Assembly: GCA_963784895.1 (NCBI GenBank)
Contig: CAWATM010000015.1
Coordinates: forward strand, 1 to 64,000
Length of the DNA stretch: 64,000 nucleotides
Source: Gaiellasilicea sp963784895
GTDB taxonomy: Bacteria; Actinomycetota; Thermoleophilia; Gaiellales; Gaiellaceae
Direction: 5' to 3'
Both the position numbers and the translations under genes were made by a program. The first letter of the stretch is position 1. The number at the start of each line of letters is the position of its first letter. This document shows, piece by piece, positions 41,490-50,244 of the stretch. A model generated the notes under the pieces. That model was not told where the DNA came from. It did no database searches and saw nothing but the letters and a program-made list of their open reading frames with translations.

Positions 41490-41750
41490 GTGACGCCGGA
41501 ACGCACCTGTGTCGGCTGCGGGCGCAAGGCGCCTCGGACCGAGCTCGTCCGCTTTGCGGCGCGGGACGGCGCCCTCATCCCAGGTCGTGGGGAGCCGGGG
41601 CGCGGCGCCTACACGTGCCGCCGGCTGGCCTGCTTCGAGCGGGCGGTTTCACGGCGCGCGTTCGGCCGTGTACTGCGGCAGAGCGTCTCGATCGATCCGG
41701 AGCTCTCGCGGCTCGTCACACACCCTCTAGAATTGGACGCTGATGGCTGA
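41490..41750 (+). CDS. ylxR: YlxR/RnpM RNA-binding protein
   Basis: 86 residues: PERTCVGCGRKAPRTELVRFAARDGALI and GRGAYTCRRLACFERAVSRRAFGRVL are the complete YlxR (DUF448) motif set. Family members modulate RNase P and bind RNA. The GTG start overlaps the stop of the corrected nusA frame (GTGA); its own end overlaps the infB start by 8 bases. It sits in the standard nusA-ylxR-infB order. Confidence 0.88.
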   Translation: MTPERTCVGCGRKAPRTELVRFAARDGALIPGRGEPGRGAYTCRRLACFERAVSRRAFGRVLRQSVSIDPELSRLVTHPLELDADG

Positions 41751-43713
41751 CGGACCGAACAAGCCGAACCGCCCGATCCGGCCCCGCCAGGGCGCGCCCG
41801 GACGGAAGCGCCGCGTCGTGATCGAGGGCGGCTCGAATCGCCCGAACCCACGTCAGGCCCGCAATCGCGGCGACGCGCCGCCGAAGCGCGAGAAGCAGGA
41901 GGTCGCGCCGCCGACCGGGCCCGCGACCGTCCCGTCGGGTGTCTCCGTCCGCGACCTCTCGCAGGCGCTCGGCGTCCCCGCCGCGCAGATCATCAAGATC
42001 ATGATGGGCCTCGGCCAGATGGTCCAGATCACGCAGTCGCTCTCCGACGAGGAGGTCGAGCTGATCGGGGCCGAGCTCAGCCGCGAGATCACGATCAAGC
42101 ACGCCGCCGACGAGGAGGAGCTGCCGGAGGTCTTCGAGGACGCCGAGGAGGATCTGGCGCCGCGACCACCGGTGGTCACGATCATGGGCCATGTCGACCA
42201 TGGCAAGACGACGCTGCTGGACGCGATCCGCGAGGCCGCTGTCGTCGAGACGGAGGCAGGCGGGATCACGCAGCACATCGGCGCGTACCAGGCCGACGTC
42301 GGCGGCCGCAAGATCACCTTCCTCGACACCCCCGGCCACGAAGCGTTCACGGCCATGCGCGCCCGCGGCGCGAAGGTGACGGACATCGCCGTGCTCGTCG
42401 TCGCCGCGGACGACAGTGTCATGCCGCAGACGAGGGAGTCGATCTCGCACGCCCGCGCCGCCGAGGTGCCGATCGTCGTCGCGGTCAACAAGATGGACAT
42501 GCCCGACGCGAATCCAGACCGGGTCAAGGCCGATCTCGCCGCCGAGGGCCTGCAGCCCGAGGACTGGGGCGGCAACGTTCAGTTCTCGAACGTCTCCGCG
42601 AAGCAGAAGACGAACCTCGACGACCTGCTCGAGAAGGTGCTGCTCGTCGCGGACGCCGAGCTCGAGCTGACGGCGAACCCGAACGCGGAGGCGTCGGGCC
42701 CGATCATCGAGTCCAGGCTCGACGTCGGCCGCGGCCCGGTCGCGACGATGCTCGTCCACCGCGGCACCCTTCGCGTCGGCGATGCGATCGTCGCCGGCGA
42801 CGCGTACGGCAAGGTGCGGGCGCTGCACGACTACCGCGGCGAGAAGGTGCAGGAAGCCAGGCCGGGGACGCCGGTCGAGATTCTCGGCTTCAACGCGCCG
42901 CCGCCCGCCGGCGAGTTCGCGCGTGTCGTCGAGGACGAACGCGAGGCCCGCACGCTCGCGCAGAGGCGCGGCCAGCGGCTGCGCACCGAGCAGCTCGCGC
43001 AGCGCTCGAAGGGCGGCGTCTCGCTCGAGACCCTCTTCTCCCAGCTGCAGGAAGGCGCCGTCCAGGATCTGAACCTGATCCTCAAGGGCGACGTCGGCGG
43101 CTCGGTCGAGGCCGCGGTCTCCGAGCTCGCCAAGATCGAGCATCCCGAGGTGCGCGTGAACGTGATCCACTCGGGCGTCGGCCCGATCACCGAAGGCGAC
43201 ATCATGCTCGCCGCCACCTCGAACGCGCTCGTCGTCGGCTTCAACGTGCGGCCGAACGCCGAAGCGCGTGCCCTGGCGGAACGGGAGAGCGTCGACATCC
43301 GTACCTACCGCGTCATCTACCAGCTGACGGAGGACATCGAGCAGGCGCTCGTCGGCATGCTCTCGGCCGTCCAGACCGAGGAGATCACCGGCGAGGCCGA
43401 GGTGCGTGCACTCTTCAAGGTCTCGCGGCTCGGCACGATCGCCGGCTGCATGGTCACGTCCGGCGTCGTTCGGCGGAACTCGCAGGTGCGGGTCGTCCGC
43501 GACGGCACCGTCATCTACGACACGACGATCTCGCAGCTGAAGCGGTTCAAGGAGGATGCGCGCGAGGTCGCCGAGGGCTTCGAGTGCGGGATCCTGCTCG
43601 ACGGCTTCAACGACGTCAAGGAAGACGACGTGCTCGAGGCCTACGAGACGCGCCAGGTCGAGCGGACGTCGCTCGACGAGCCCGCCGGCAGCACGCCGGC
43701 TCCCGCCGCCTAA
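41743..43713 (+). CDS. infB: Translation initiation factor IF-2 (short form)
   Basis: 656 residues. A short basic N-terminus (PNKPNRPIRPRQGAPGRKRR) and IF2-N domain precede the G domain with G1 GHVDHGKT (residues 149-156), G2/G3 DTPGHEAF, G4 NKMD and the C-terminal domains II, C1 and C2 (GTIAGCMVTSGVVRR). It recruits fMet-tRNA to the 30S subunit. The N-terminus is much shorter than the Streptomyces-type IF-2. Its TAA overlaps the stop of a convergent GGDEF gene, which interrupts the usual infB-ylxP-rbfA operon. Confidence 0.93.
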   Translation: MADGPNKPNRPIRPRQGAPGRKRRVVIEGGSNRPNPRQARNRGDAPPKREKQEVAPPTGPATVPSGVSVRDLSQALGVPAAQIIKIMMGLGQMVQITQSLSDEEVELIGAELSREITIKHAADEEELPEVFEDAEEDLAPRPPVVTIMGHVDHGKTTLLDAIREAAVVETEAGGITQHIGAYQADVGGRKITFLDTPGHEAFTAMRARGAKVTDIAVLVVAADDSVMPQTRESISHARAAEVPIVVAVNKMDMPDANPDRVKADLAAEGLQPEDWGGNVQFSNVSAKQKTNLDDLLEKVLLVADAELELTANPNAEASGPIIESRLDVGRGPVATMLVHRGTLRVGDAIVAGDAYGKVRALHDYRGEKVQEARPGTPVEILGFNAPPPAGEFARVVEDEREARTLAQRRGQRLRTEQLAQRSKGGVSLETLFSQLQEGAVQDLNLILKGDVGGSVEAAVSELAKIEHPEVRVNVIHSGVGPITEGDIMLAATSNALVVGFNVRPNAEARALAERESVDIRTYRVIYQLTEDIEQALVGMLSAVQTEEITGEAEVRALFKVSRLGTIAGCMVTSGVVRRNSQVRVVRDGTVIYDTTISQLKRFKEDAREVAEGFECGILLDGFNDVKEDDVLEAYETRQVERTSLDEPAGSTPAPAA

Positions 43714-45314
43714 GCGGGTTTCGCGAGCAGCTCGGCGGAGGTGACGACGCAGTTGCGTCCCAGCGACTTGGCGGCATAGAGCGCGCGGTCGGCCATCCGG
43801 ATCAGCATGTCGCCATCCGGCGTGTCGGCCGGGAACGAGGCGACGCCGAAGCTCGCGCTGATCGCGCGGTCGACGCCGGGGACGACGACGTGCGCGACCT
43901 CGTCTCGGAGCTTCTCCGCGAGGACGACGGCGCCGTCGAGGGGCGTGTCGGGGAGCAGGATCAGGAACTCCTCGCCGCCGTAGCGGCCGGCGAGATCGCT
44001 CTCGCGGAGTGCTCCACGCAGGGCGGCGCTGGCGGCGGCGAGCGCCTGATCGCCCTTCTCGTGCCCGTAGACGTCGTTGATCTGCTTGAAGTGGTCGAGG
44101 TCGCAGAGCACGGCGGAGAGCGGCAGCTCCGATCGTGCCGCCTGGGCGACCATCCGCACGAGCGTCTCGCGGAGGCTACGCGCGTTCGGCAGGCCGGTGA
44201 GCCCGTCGGTCGCGGCGCGGACCTCCGCGACGGCGAGGTTGCGAAGGTTGGCGAGCACCGGTGCCGCCTGGCTGACCGACTCGTCGACGCGGCTGCGCTC
44301 CTGCTGCGTCATCGGCCTCCGGTGGGCGACGAGGACGGAGCCGATCACCTCGCCGCCGACGAGGGACGGCACGCACGTCGTCCGCTCGCGGCTGCCACAG
44401 AGACCGCACATCAGCAACGGCTCGTTGTCGACCGACTGCGCGTGTGCGCGCCCGAGACGAACGGCCAGGCAGCTGTGCGGGGAGGAGTCGACGAGCGTCC
44501 GGGCGAGTGCGCCGGAGGGGTCGACGGGCGTCGCCGCCTCGAGCCGGTTCTGGCTGTTGTTGCGGTTGAGGACGACGATCTCCGAGTCTGCGAGCGAGCG
44601 TTCGAGATGCCGTTTCAGGAGCGCGTGCGCCTCGCCTTCGTTCTGGGTCACCTGCAGCGTCTCCGCGAACTCGCGCTGCGAGGAGTAGTACTGGGCGTCG
44701 GCGAGCTGGCGGTGCTCCTCGCGACGCCGCATGCGCCCGAGCAGGAATGCGCCGGTGGCGGCGAAGGCGGCGCTGAGCAGGACGATCAGCAGCACCGCGC
44801 GCTCGACCGCTCCGGCATGGGCGTCGGCGCTTTCGTCCGCGATCAGGTCGAGGAGGTCGTCGTTCGCCCGCTCGAAGCGCTCGAGCAGGTCGTTGCGGGC
44901 CGCGGTCGACTCGGCCGGGACCGGACGCCCGTTCCGCACGCGGATGACGGTGTCGTTCGCGATGCCCGCCCAGCGCTCTGCAAGCCGCTCCTGCTCCGCG
45001 ATCGCCTCCTTCTCCGCGCTGTCGCCCTCGCCGGCCAGCATGCGGGCCTTGTCCGCAGCCGCTGCCAGAGCCGCGGTCGCTTCGTCGTACGGCTGCAGGA
45101 ATCCCTCGCCGCCCGACTCCGAGTAGCCGCGGAGCGCACTCTCCCGCGCGAGCAGCGCGTCGAGCATCGACTCGGCGGCCTGGCGCTCCGCGAATTCGCG
45201 CGCGCCGATCTGCCGCTCCGCGGACGCCGTCGTCCACGCCACGCCGGCGACACTCGCGACGAAGACGATGAGAACGGCCGAGAACCGCGCGACGTTGAGC
45301 ATCCTGGCAGGCAT
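43710..45314 (-). CDS. Membrane-anchored GAF-GGDEF diguanylate cyclase
   Basis: 534 residues. An N-terminal helix (FSAVLIVFVASVAGVAW), an extracytoplasmic helical domain of ~150 residues resembling CHASE3, a second helix (AVLLIVLLSAAFAATGAFLLG), a GAF-like domain with a CGLC...C cluster, and a GGDEF domain. The active-site motif is GGEEF, with an RESD inhibitory I-site five residues upstream. It should make cyclic di-GMP with product inhibition. Start ATG 45314 is chosen; ATG 45302 is possible. It lies on the opposite strand inside the nusA-infB-rbfA operon. Confidence 0.87.
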   Translation of the reverse strand: MPARMLNVARFSAVLIVFVASVAGVAWTTASAERQIGAREFAERQAAESMLDALLARESALRGYSESGGEGFLQPYDEATAALAAAADKARMLAGEGDSAEKEAIAEQERLAERWAGIANDTVIRVRNGRPVPAESTAARNDLLERFERANDDLLDLIADESADAHAGAVERAVLLIVLLSAAFAATGAFLLGRMRRREEHRQLADAQYYSSQREFAETLQVTQNEGEAHALLKRHLERSLADSEIVVLNRNNSQNRLEAATPVDPSGALARTLVDSSPHSCLAVRLGRAHAQSVDNEPLLMCGLCGSRERTTCVPSLVGGEVIGSVLVAHRRPMTQQERSRVDESVSQAAPVLANLRNLAVAEVRAATDGLTGLPNARSLRETLVRMVAQAARSELPLSAVLCDLDHFKQINDVYGHEKGDQALAAASAALRGALRESDLAGRYGGEEFLILLPDTPLDGAVVLAEKLRDEVAHVVVPGVDRAISASFGVASFPADTPDGDMLIRMADRALYAAKSLGRNCVVTSAELLAKPA

Positions 45315-45357
45315 GATCGGCTGCCCGCCGACCGGAGTTGAGGCTTGAATTGCGGGA

Positions 45358-45660
45358 ATGGCGAGCGGCTGGATCGGGATTCTGTCGGCGGAGCTCCATT
45401 TTCCGGAGGCGCACTCGCTGAAGGAGAAGCGGATGTACGTGCGTTCGGCGAAGGAGCAGCTGCGCAATCGCTTCGGCGCGGCAGTCGCCGAGGTCGACCA
45501 CCACGACGTCTGGCAGCGGGCCCGGCTGACCCTCGCCGTCGTCACGCGGAACGCGGGCGAGGCCGAGCGGCTGCTCGCGGACGCGGAGCGCTATCTCGCT
45601 TCGCGTGAGTGGGAGCTCGGGCGGGTCGACCGTGAGCTGGTGACGCTCGACCACGACTAG
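45358..45660 (+). CDS. ylxP: YlxP-like protein (DUF503)
   Basis: 100 residues with the DUF503 pattern: LSAELHFPEAHSLKEKRMYVRSAKEQLRNRFGAAVAEVDHHDVWQRARLTLAVV. A small ferredoxin-like fold usually found between infB and rbfA and linked to ribosome maturation, though its exact job is unknown. Here it is cut off from infB by the opposite-strand GGDEF gene, so it needs its own promoter. Confidence 0.85.
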   Translation: MASGWIGILSAELHFPEAHSLKEKRMYVRSAKEQLRNRFGAAVAEVDHHDVWQRARLTLAVVTRNAGEAERLLADAERYLASREWELGRVDRELVTLDHD

Positions 45661-45674
45661 CAGCGCCCGCTCGC

Positions 45675-45680
45675 TACCGT
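45675..45680 (+). promoter_or_regulatory. -10 element of leaderless rbfA
   Basis: TACCGT ends 6 nt before ATG 45687. Confidence 0.45.
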
Positions 45681-45686
45681 GGTCTG

Positions 45687-46055
45687 ATGACCGACCGGAT
45701 GCGCAGAGTCAACGAGTCGCTCCGCCAGGTCCTGTCGGAGGCTCTGCTCGAGCTCAAGGATCCCCGGATCGGCTTCGTGACTGTGACCGGGGTTGCCGCG
45801 TCGCCCGACCTCCGTCAGGCGGTCGTGTTCGTCAGCGTGCTCGGCGGCGAGAAGAAGCGGCTCAAGAGCATGACCGGGCTCGAAGCCGCCCACGGCGTGC
45901 TCCAGTCGCGCATCTCGCGCGAGCTGCGGCTGAAACGGACCCCGACGCTCACGTTCGAATACGATCACGCGGTCGAGCACGGCGTGCGGATGTCACAACT
46001 CATCGATGAGCTCGCCCCCGAACCAGACCCGGCTGAACCACGACACGACGGCTGA
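45687..46055 (+). CDS. rbfA: Ribosome-binding factor A
   Basis: 122 residues; KH-like 30S maturation factor. MRRVNESLRQVLSEALLELKDPRIGFVTVTGVAASPDLRQAVVFVSV and the C-terminal LRLKRTPTLTFEYDHAVEHG(V)RMSQLIDEL are diagnostic. A -10 box directly upstream suggests its own leaderless transcript in addition to read-through. The next gene begins 50 bases before its stop. Confidence 0.92.
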   Translation: MTDRMRRVNESLRQVLSEALLELKDPRIGFVTVTGVAASPDLRQAVVFVSVLGGEKKRLKSMTGLEAAHGVLQSRISRELRLKRTPTLTFEYDHAVEHGVRMSQLIDELAPEPDPAEPRHDG

Positions 46056-47034
46056 CCTCGGGGCGGTCGTCGAGGCAATCCGCGGCCGCGAGCGTTTCCT
46101 CGTCACGACGCACGAGAATCCGGACGGCGACGCGCTCGGCTCCCTGCTCGCGACCCAGCTCGCGCTCACCGCGCTCGGCAAGGAGAGCCTCATGTTCCTG
46201 CCCGGCCCGGCTCCGCTTCCGGGCGAGTATCGGTTCCTGCCGCTCGAGCAGCTGCGCCGCGAGCTTCCCGACGACGCGGCCGAGCGCACACTCGTCGCCG
46301 TCGACGCGGCGAACGAAAGCCGGCTCGGCGCCGACGCGGCGGCGCTCCACTCGGCACCGTTCACGATCAACATCGACCATCACCACGACAACTCGCGCTT
46401 CGGGGATGTCAACCTCGTCGATGCGAGGGCGTCCTCGACGGGAGAGGTGCTCCGCGACGTCATCCGCGAGCTCGGGCTCGACCTGACGGCGGAGCTGGCG
46501 GAGCCGCTCTACGTTGCGCTCGTGACCGACACGGGTCGCTTCCAGTACGCAAACACGACGCCGAAGGCCCTCCGGCTGGCGGCCGAGCTCGTCGAGGCCG
46601 GTGCCGACGTGCACAAGGTCTTCCAGGGTGTCTACGAGAGCGTCCAGTTCGCGAAGCTGAAGCTGCTCGCGCGCGCGCTCGAGCGGGCGCAGGTGTACGA
46701 GGGCGGCGGCCTCGTCATCTCGTATCTGCTGCGCGACGACTTCGGCGAGGTGGGGGCGGTCGAGCCGTACTCCGAAGGGATCATCGACTTTCTCCGCGCG
46801 GTCGAGGGCGCAGACATGGCCGCGCTGATCCGCGAGCCGCCCCGGGGCGGCTCGCCCGCACGCCGGATCTCGCTCCGCGCCTCACACGACGAGCTCGACG
46901 TCTCCGCGATCGCGCGCGAGTCGGGCGGCGGCGGTCACCGGCAGGCGGCGGGCTTCTCGAGCGACGAGTCGATCGAGGAGATCACCGCGTTCCTCCGGCG
47001 TGAGTTCTCGGCCGCCTCGGCTCCCTCGCGCTGA
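46006..47034 (+). CDS. nrnA: DHH-family bifunctional oligoribonuclease / pAp phosphatase
   Basis: 342 residues: DHH domain with THENPDGDALGSLLA, VAVDAANES, NIDHHHDNSRFGDVNLVD and TDTGRFQYANT, and a DHHA1 C-terminus with GGGGHRQAAGFS. It degrades short RNAs and converts pAp to AMP. It stands between rbfA and truB as in many Gram-positives. ATG 46006 overlaps rbfA by 50 bases; an internal start nearer the DHH domain is possible but would cut the N-terminus. Confidence 0.88.
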   Translation: MSSPPNQTRLNHDTTADLGAVVEAIRGRERFLVTTHENPDGDALGSLLATQLALTALGKESLMFLPGPAPLPGEYRFLPLEQLRRELPDDAAERTLVAVDAANESRLGADAAALHSAPFTINIDHHHDNSRFGDVNLVDARASSTGEVLRDVIRELGLDLTAELAEPLYVALVTDTGRFQYANTTPKALRLAAELVEAGADVHKVFQGVYESVQFAKLKLLARALERAQVYEGGGLVISYLLRDDFGEVGAVEPYSEGIIDFLRAVEGADMAALIREPPRGGSPARRISLRASHDELDVSAIARESGGGGHRQAAGFSSDESIEEITAFLRREFSAASAPSR

Positions 47035-47690
47035 TGCCGCCGAAGGGACTCGAACCGAGCGGGATCATCCTCGTCGACAAGCCGGCGGGGCCGTCCTCGT
47101 TCGCGGTCCTGGCGCGCGTCCGCTCGCGGCTCGGGACGAAGATGGGACATGCGGGAACTCTCGATCCTTTCGCGACTGGATTGCTGCTCTTGCTCTCCGG
47201 ACGGTCGACAAAATTGGCGGGATCGTTCCTCGGTCTCGACAAGCGCTATCTCACGGACGTCGACCTGACGGCCCGCACGACCACGGGCGATCCCGAAGGC
47301 GATGTGGTCGCGCGGCAGGAGGCGCCGTCGCCGGCCGCACTGGAGCGCGGCCTCGAGGGCCTCCGCGGCGAGATCGAGCTGCCGATCCCGGCCGCGTCCG
47401 CGGTCAAGATCGGCGGTGAGCGCGCGTACAAGCTGCACCGCCGCGGCGTCGAGGTCGAGATGCCGCTCCGGCGCTCGCGGGTCGACGCGCTCGACGTCAT
47501 CGCGTATACGGACGGCATCGTCACGCTCGACCTCCGCGTCAGCTCGGGGACCTACGTCCGGGCCATCGCCGAGGCGCTCGGCGGCCACTGCGTCGCGCTG
47601 CGCCGGCTCGAAGTGGGTCCGTTCAGCGTCGAGGACGCCGACGAGGACCGCGTGATCCCGGCCGAGCAGGCACTGGCCCTGCTGCCGTGA
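47034..47690 (+). CDS. truB: tRNA pseudouridine(55) synthase
   Basis: 218 residues. GIILVDKPAGPSSF at the start, catalytic Asp44 in GHAGTLDPFATGLL, then KRYLTDVDL and the IPAASAVKIGGERAYKLHRRG segment. It modifies U55 in the tRNA T-loop. It is shorter than E. coli TruB and lacks the C-terminal PUA-like domain. ATG overlaps the nrnA stop, and the ribF GTG overlaps its stop. Confidence 0.92.
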   Translation: MPPKGLEPSGIILVDKPAGPSSFAVLARVRSRLGTKMGHAGTLDPFATGLLLLLSGRSTKLAGSFLGLDKRYLTDVDLTARTTTGDPEGDVVARQEAPSPAALERGLEGLRGEIELPIPAASAVKIGGERAYKLHRRGVEVEMPLRRSRVDALDVIAYTDGIVTLDLRVSSGTYVRAIAEALGGHCVALRRLEVGPFSVEDADEDRVIPAEQALALLP

Positions 47691-48529
47691 ACGCAGCCGA
47701 GCAGCGGTTCGCGGTCGCGATCGGGACGTTCGACGGCGTCCACCTGGGGCACCGCCGCGTGATCGAAACCGCCCTCGCCACCGGCCTGCCGGTACGGGTG
47801 GTGACGTTCGCGCCGCATCCGCGCGTCGTCCTCGGCAACTTCGTCGAGGCGCTCGCGACGCTCGAGCGGCGGCTCGAGCTGCTGGACGACCTCGGCGTCG
47901 CCGAGACGACCGTCGTCGACTTCACCCTCGACGTCGCCAAGTTGGAGCCGGACGAGTTCGCGACCGAGTACCTGAGCGACGCCGCGGTCGTGGTCGCCGG
48001 CGCCGACTTCCGGTTCGGCCGCAAGCGGCGCGGCGACCTCGAGCTGCTCGAGGGGCTGGGCCACGAGGTGCTCGCCGTGCCACTGCTCGAAGGTGTCTCC
48101 TCGACCGCGATCCGCCGCTCGCTGCACGAGGGCGACGTTCGGGCCGCCGCGACGCTGCTCGGCCGGCCGCCGGAGCTCGACGGGATCGTCGTCGGCGGTG
48201 ACCAGCGCGGGGGGACGCTCGGCTACCCGACGGCGAACCTCGCCGTCGAGCCGGCGCTGCTCGTCCCGGCCTACGGGATCTACGCCGGCGCCGCGCTCGA
48301 GCACCGCGCGGCGATCTCGATCGGCACCAACCCGCACTATGGCGGCGACGAGAGGCGGATCGAGCCGTACCTGCTCGACTTCGAGGGCGACCTCTACGGC
48401 CGGCGGCTGATCGTCGAGCTCTGGGAGCGACTGCGGGACGAGCAGGTCTTCGAGAGCGAACAGGCGCTGATCGACCAGATCGCGCGGGACGTCGAGGCGA
48501 CGAGAGAGGCCGTGCGGCCGGCGAGGTAG
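47687..48529 (+). CDS. ribF: Bifunctional riboflavin kinase / FAD synthetase
   Basis: 280 residues. The N-terminal FAD synthetase domain has VAIGTFDGVHLGHRRVIE and VVAGADFRFGRKRRGD...SSTAIRRSL; the C-terminal riboflavin kinase domain has GGTLGYPTANLAVEP, AYGIYAG and the catalytic-type SIGTNPHYGG. It makes FMN and FAD. It closes the operon; its TAG forms the first bases of the -10 box for the following ABC gene. Confidence 0.92.
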   Translation: MNAAEQRFAVAIGTFDGVHLGHRRVIETALATGLPVRVVTFAPHPRVVLGNFVEALATLERRLELLDDLGVAETTVVDFTLDVAKLEPDEFATEYLSDAAVVVAGADFRFGRKRRGDLELLEGLGHEVLAVPLLEGVSSTAIRRSLHEGDVRAAATLLGRPPELDGIVVGGDQRGGTLGYPTANLAVEPALLVPAYGIYAGAALEHRAAISIGTNPHYGGDERRIEPYLLDFEGDLYGRRLIVELWERLRDEQVFESEQALIDQIARDVEATREAVRPAR

Positions 48530-48532
48530 GTT
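48527..48532 (+). promoter_or_regulatory. -10 element of the leaderless ABC exporter operon
   Basis: TAGGTT starts with the ribF stop codon and ends 6 nt before GTG 48539. Confidence 0.45.
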
Positions 48533-48538
48533 GGAGCC

Positions 48539-49465
48539 GTGAGCGAGACCGGCGCCATGATCCACGCCCGCGGGCTCGTCAAGCGGTTCGGTGAGCTTGT
48601 CGCCGTGGACGGAATCGACCTCGACGTCAAGCAGGGCGAGGCCTTCGGCTTCCTCGGCCCGAACGGGGCGGGGAAGAGCTCGACGATGCGGATGATCGGC
48701 TGCGTCTCGCCGGTGAGCGAGGGCACGCTGCGGATCCTCGGCCAGGATCCGGCCGAGCGCGGGCCCCAGATCCGGGCGCGGCTCGGTGTCGTCCCGCAGC
48801 AGGACACGCTCGACTTCGAGCTGACCGTGCGCGAGAACGTCCTCATCTACGGCCGCTACTTCGGGCTCTCGCGGCGCGAGCTGAAGCCGCGGATCGACGA
48901 GCTGCTCGACTTCGTGCAACTGACCGAGCGGGCCGGGGACAAGGTCGAGCCGCTGTCAGGCGGGATGAAGCGGCGCCTGACGATCGCGCGCTCACTCGTC
49001 AACGACCCCGACCTGCTCCTCCTCGACGAGCCTACGACCGGCCTCGACCCGCAGGCGCGCCACGTCGTCTGGGACCGGCTCTTCCGGCTGAAGCAGCGCG
49101 GCAAGACCTTCGTCGTGACGACCCACTACATGGACGAGGCCGAGCAGCTGTGCGACCGGCTCGTCGTCATGGACCACGGCGCGATCGTCGCCGAAGGCTC
49201 GCCGTGGCAGCTGATCCAGCGTTACTCGACGCGCGAGGTCGTCGAGGTCCGCTTCGAGGACGAGCGGCCGGTGAACGGCGTCTTCGAGGGCGCGGCCGAC
49301 CGGATCGAAGAGCTGCCGGACCGCGTGCTCCTGTACACGCAGGACGGCGACGCGACCGCGCTCGCCGTCGCCGAGCGCGGGCTCCCGCCGCACTCGACGC
49401 TCGTGCGGCGCAGCACGCTCGAGGACGTCTTCCTCCATCTGACCGGCCGCACGCTCGTGGATTAG
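48539..49465 (+). CDS. ABC-2 type exporter ATP-binding protein
   Basis: 308 residues: Walker A GPNGAGKSS (residues 40-48), Q-loop VVPQQDTLDFELTVREN, signature LSGGMKRRL, Walker B LLLLDEPTTGLD and H-loop TTHYMDEAEQL, plus a ~90-residue C-terminal extension common in DrrA/NodI-like exporters. With the two permeases downstream it forms an efflux system for an unknown substrate, perhaps a drug or lipid. GTG start with a -10 box right before it. Confidence 0.88.
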   Translation: MSETGAMIHARGLVKRFGELVAVDGIDLDVKQGEAFGFLGPNGAGKSSTMRMIGCVSPVSEGTLRILGQDPAERGPQIRARLGVVPQQDTLDFELTVRENVLIYGRYFGLSRRELKPRIDELLDFVQLTERAGDKVEPLSGGMKRRLTIARSLVNDPDLLLLDEPTTGLDPQARHVVWDRLFRLKQRGKTFVVTTHYMDEAEQLCDRLVVMDHGAIVAEGSPWQLIQRYSTREVVEVRFEDERPVNGVFEGAADRIEELPDRVLLYTQDGDATALAVAERGLPPHSTLVRRSTLEDVFLHLTGRTLVD

Positions 49466-49467
49466 CG

Positions 49468-50244
49468 GTGGACAGCGTCCTCCAGCCGCTGCGCGCCTAC
49501 GAGCACTGGCTGGCGCAGTACAAGCGGGTCTGGCGCGGGACGATCGGGACGAGCCTCGTCAACCCGATCCTCTACGTAACTGCACTCGGCGTCGGCCTCG
49601 GCACGATCGTCGACCAGACCCAGAACGCTCCGGCCGGCGTGCCCTACCTGGACTACGTCGCACCCGGGCTCCTCGCCGCGGCGGCGATGCAGACGGCGAC
49701 GATCGAGTCGAGCTGGCCGGTGATGGCGGCGATCAAGTGGTCGCGCGTCTACCACGCGATGATCGCGACGCCGCTGACCGAGCGGGACGCCTTCGTCGGC
49801 CACCAGCTCTTCGTCGTCACGCGCGTCTTCACCTCGGCCGCCGCCTACCTCGCCGTCATCGCCGCATTCGGAGCCGTGGCCTCGTGGTGGGGGATTCTCG
49901 TCGTCCCGGCCGCCGTGCTGATCGGCACCGCCTTCTCGATGCCGATGGCGGCGCTCGCCGCGTCGGTGGAGGACGACCGGACGTTCGTCACGATCTTCCG
50001 CTTCCTGGTCGTGCCGATGTTCCTCTTCTCCGGGACGTTCTTCCCCGTCTCGCAGCTGCCGCTCGCGTTCGAGCTCGCCGCATACGTGACGCCCATCTGG
50101 CACGGCGTCGAGCTCTGCCGGATGCTCACGCTCGGCACGGTGGAGCTCGGACCGGCGCTCGGCCACACCGCCTACCTACTCGCCTGGACGCTCGTCGGCT
50201 TCGAGCTGGCACGCCGCTCGTACCGCAGGAGGCTGCTCGGATGA
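49468..50244 (+). CDS. ABC-2 type permease 1
   Basis: 258 residues with about six helices and the ABC-2 membrane family pattern (YEHWLAQYKRVWRGTIGTSLVNPILYVTALGVGLG; WSRVYHAMIATPLTERDAFVGHQLF; FSGTFFPVSQLPLAFELAAYVTPIWHGVELCRML). It forms the channel with permease 2. GTG 49468, two bases after the ATPase stop, is the earliest sensible start; its stop overlaps the next ATG. Confidence 0.85.
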   Translation: MDSVLQPLRAYEHWLAQYKRVWRGTIGTSLVNPILYVTALGVGLGTIVDQTQNAPAGVPYLDYVAPGLLAAAAMQTATIESSWPVMAAIKWSRVYHAMIATPLTERDAFVGHQLFVVTRVFTSAAAYLAVIAAFGAVASWWGILVVPAAVLIGTAFSMPMAALAASVEDDRTFVTIFRFLVVPMFLFSGTFFPVSQLPLAFELAAYVTPIWHGVELCRMLTLGTVELGPALGHTAYLLAWTLVGFELARRSYRRRLLG

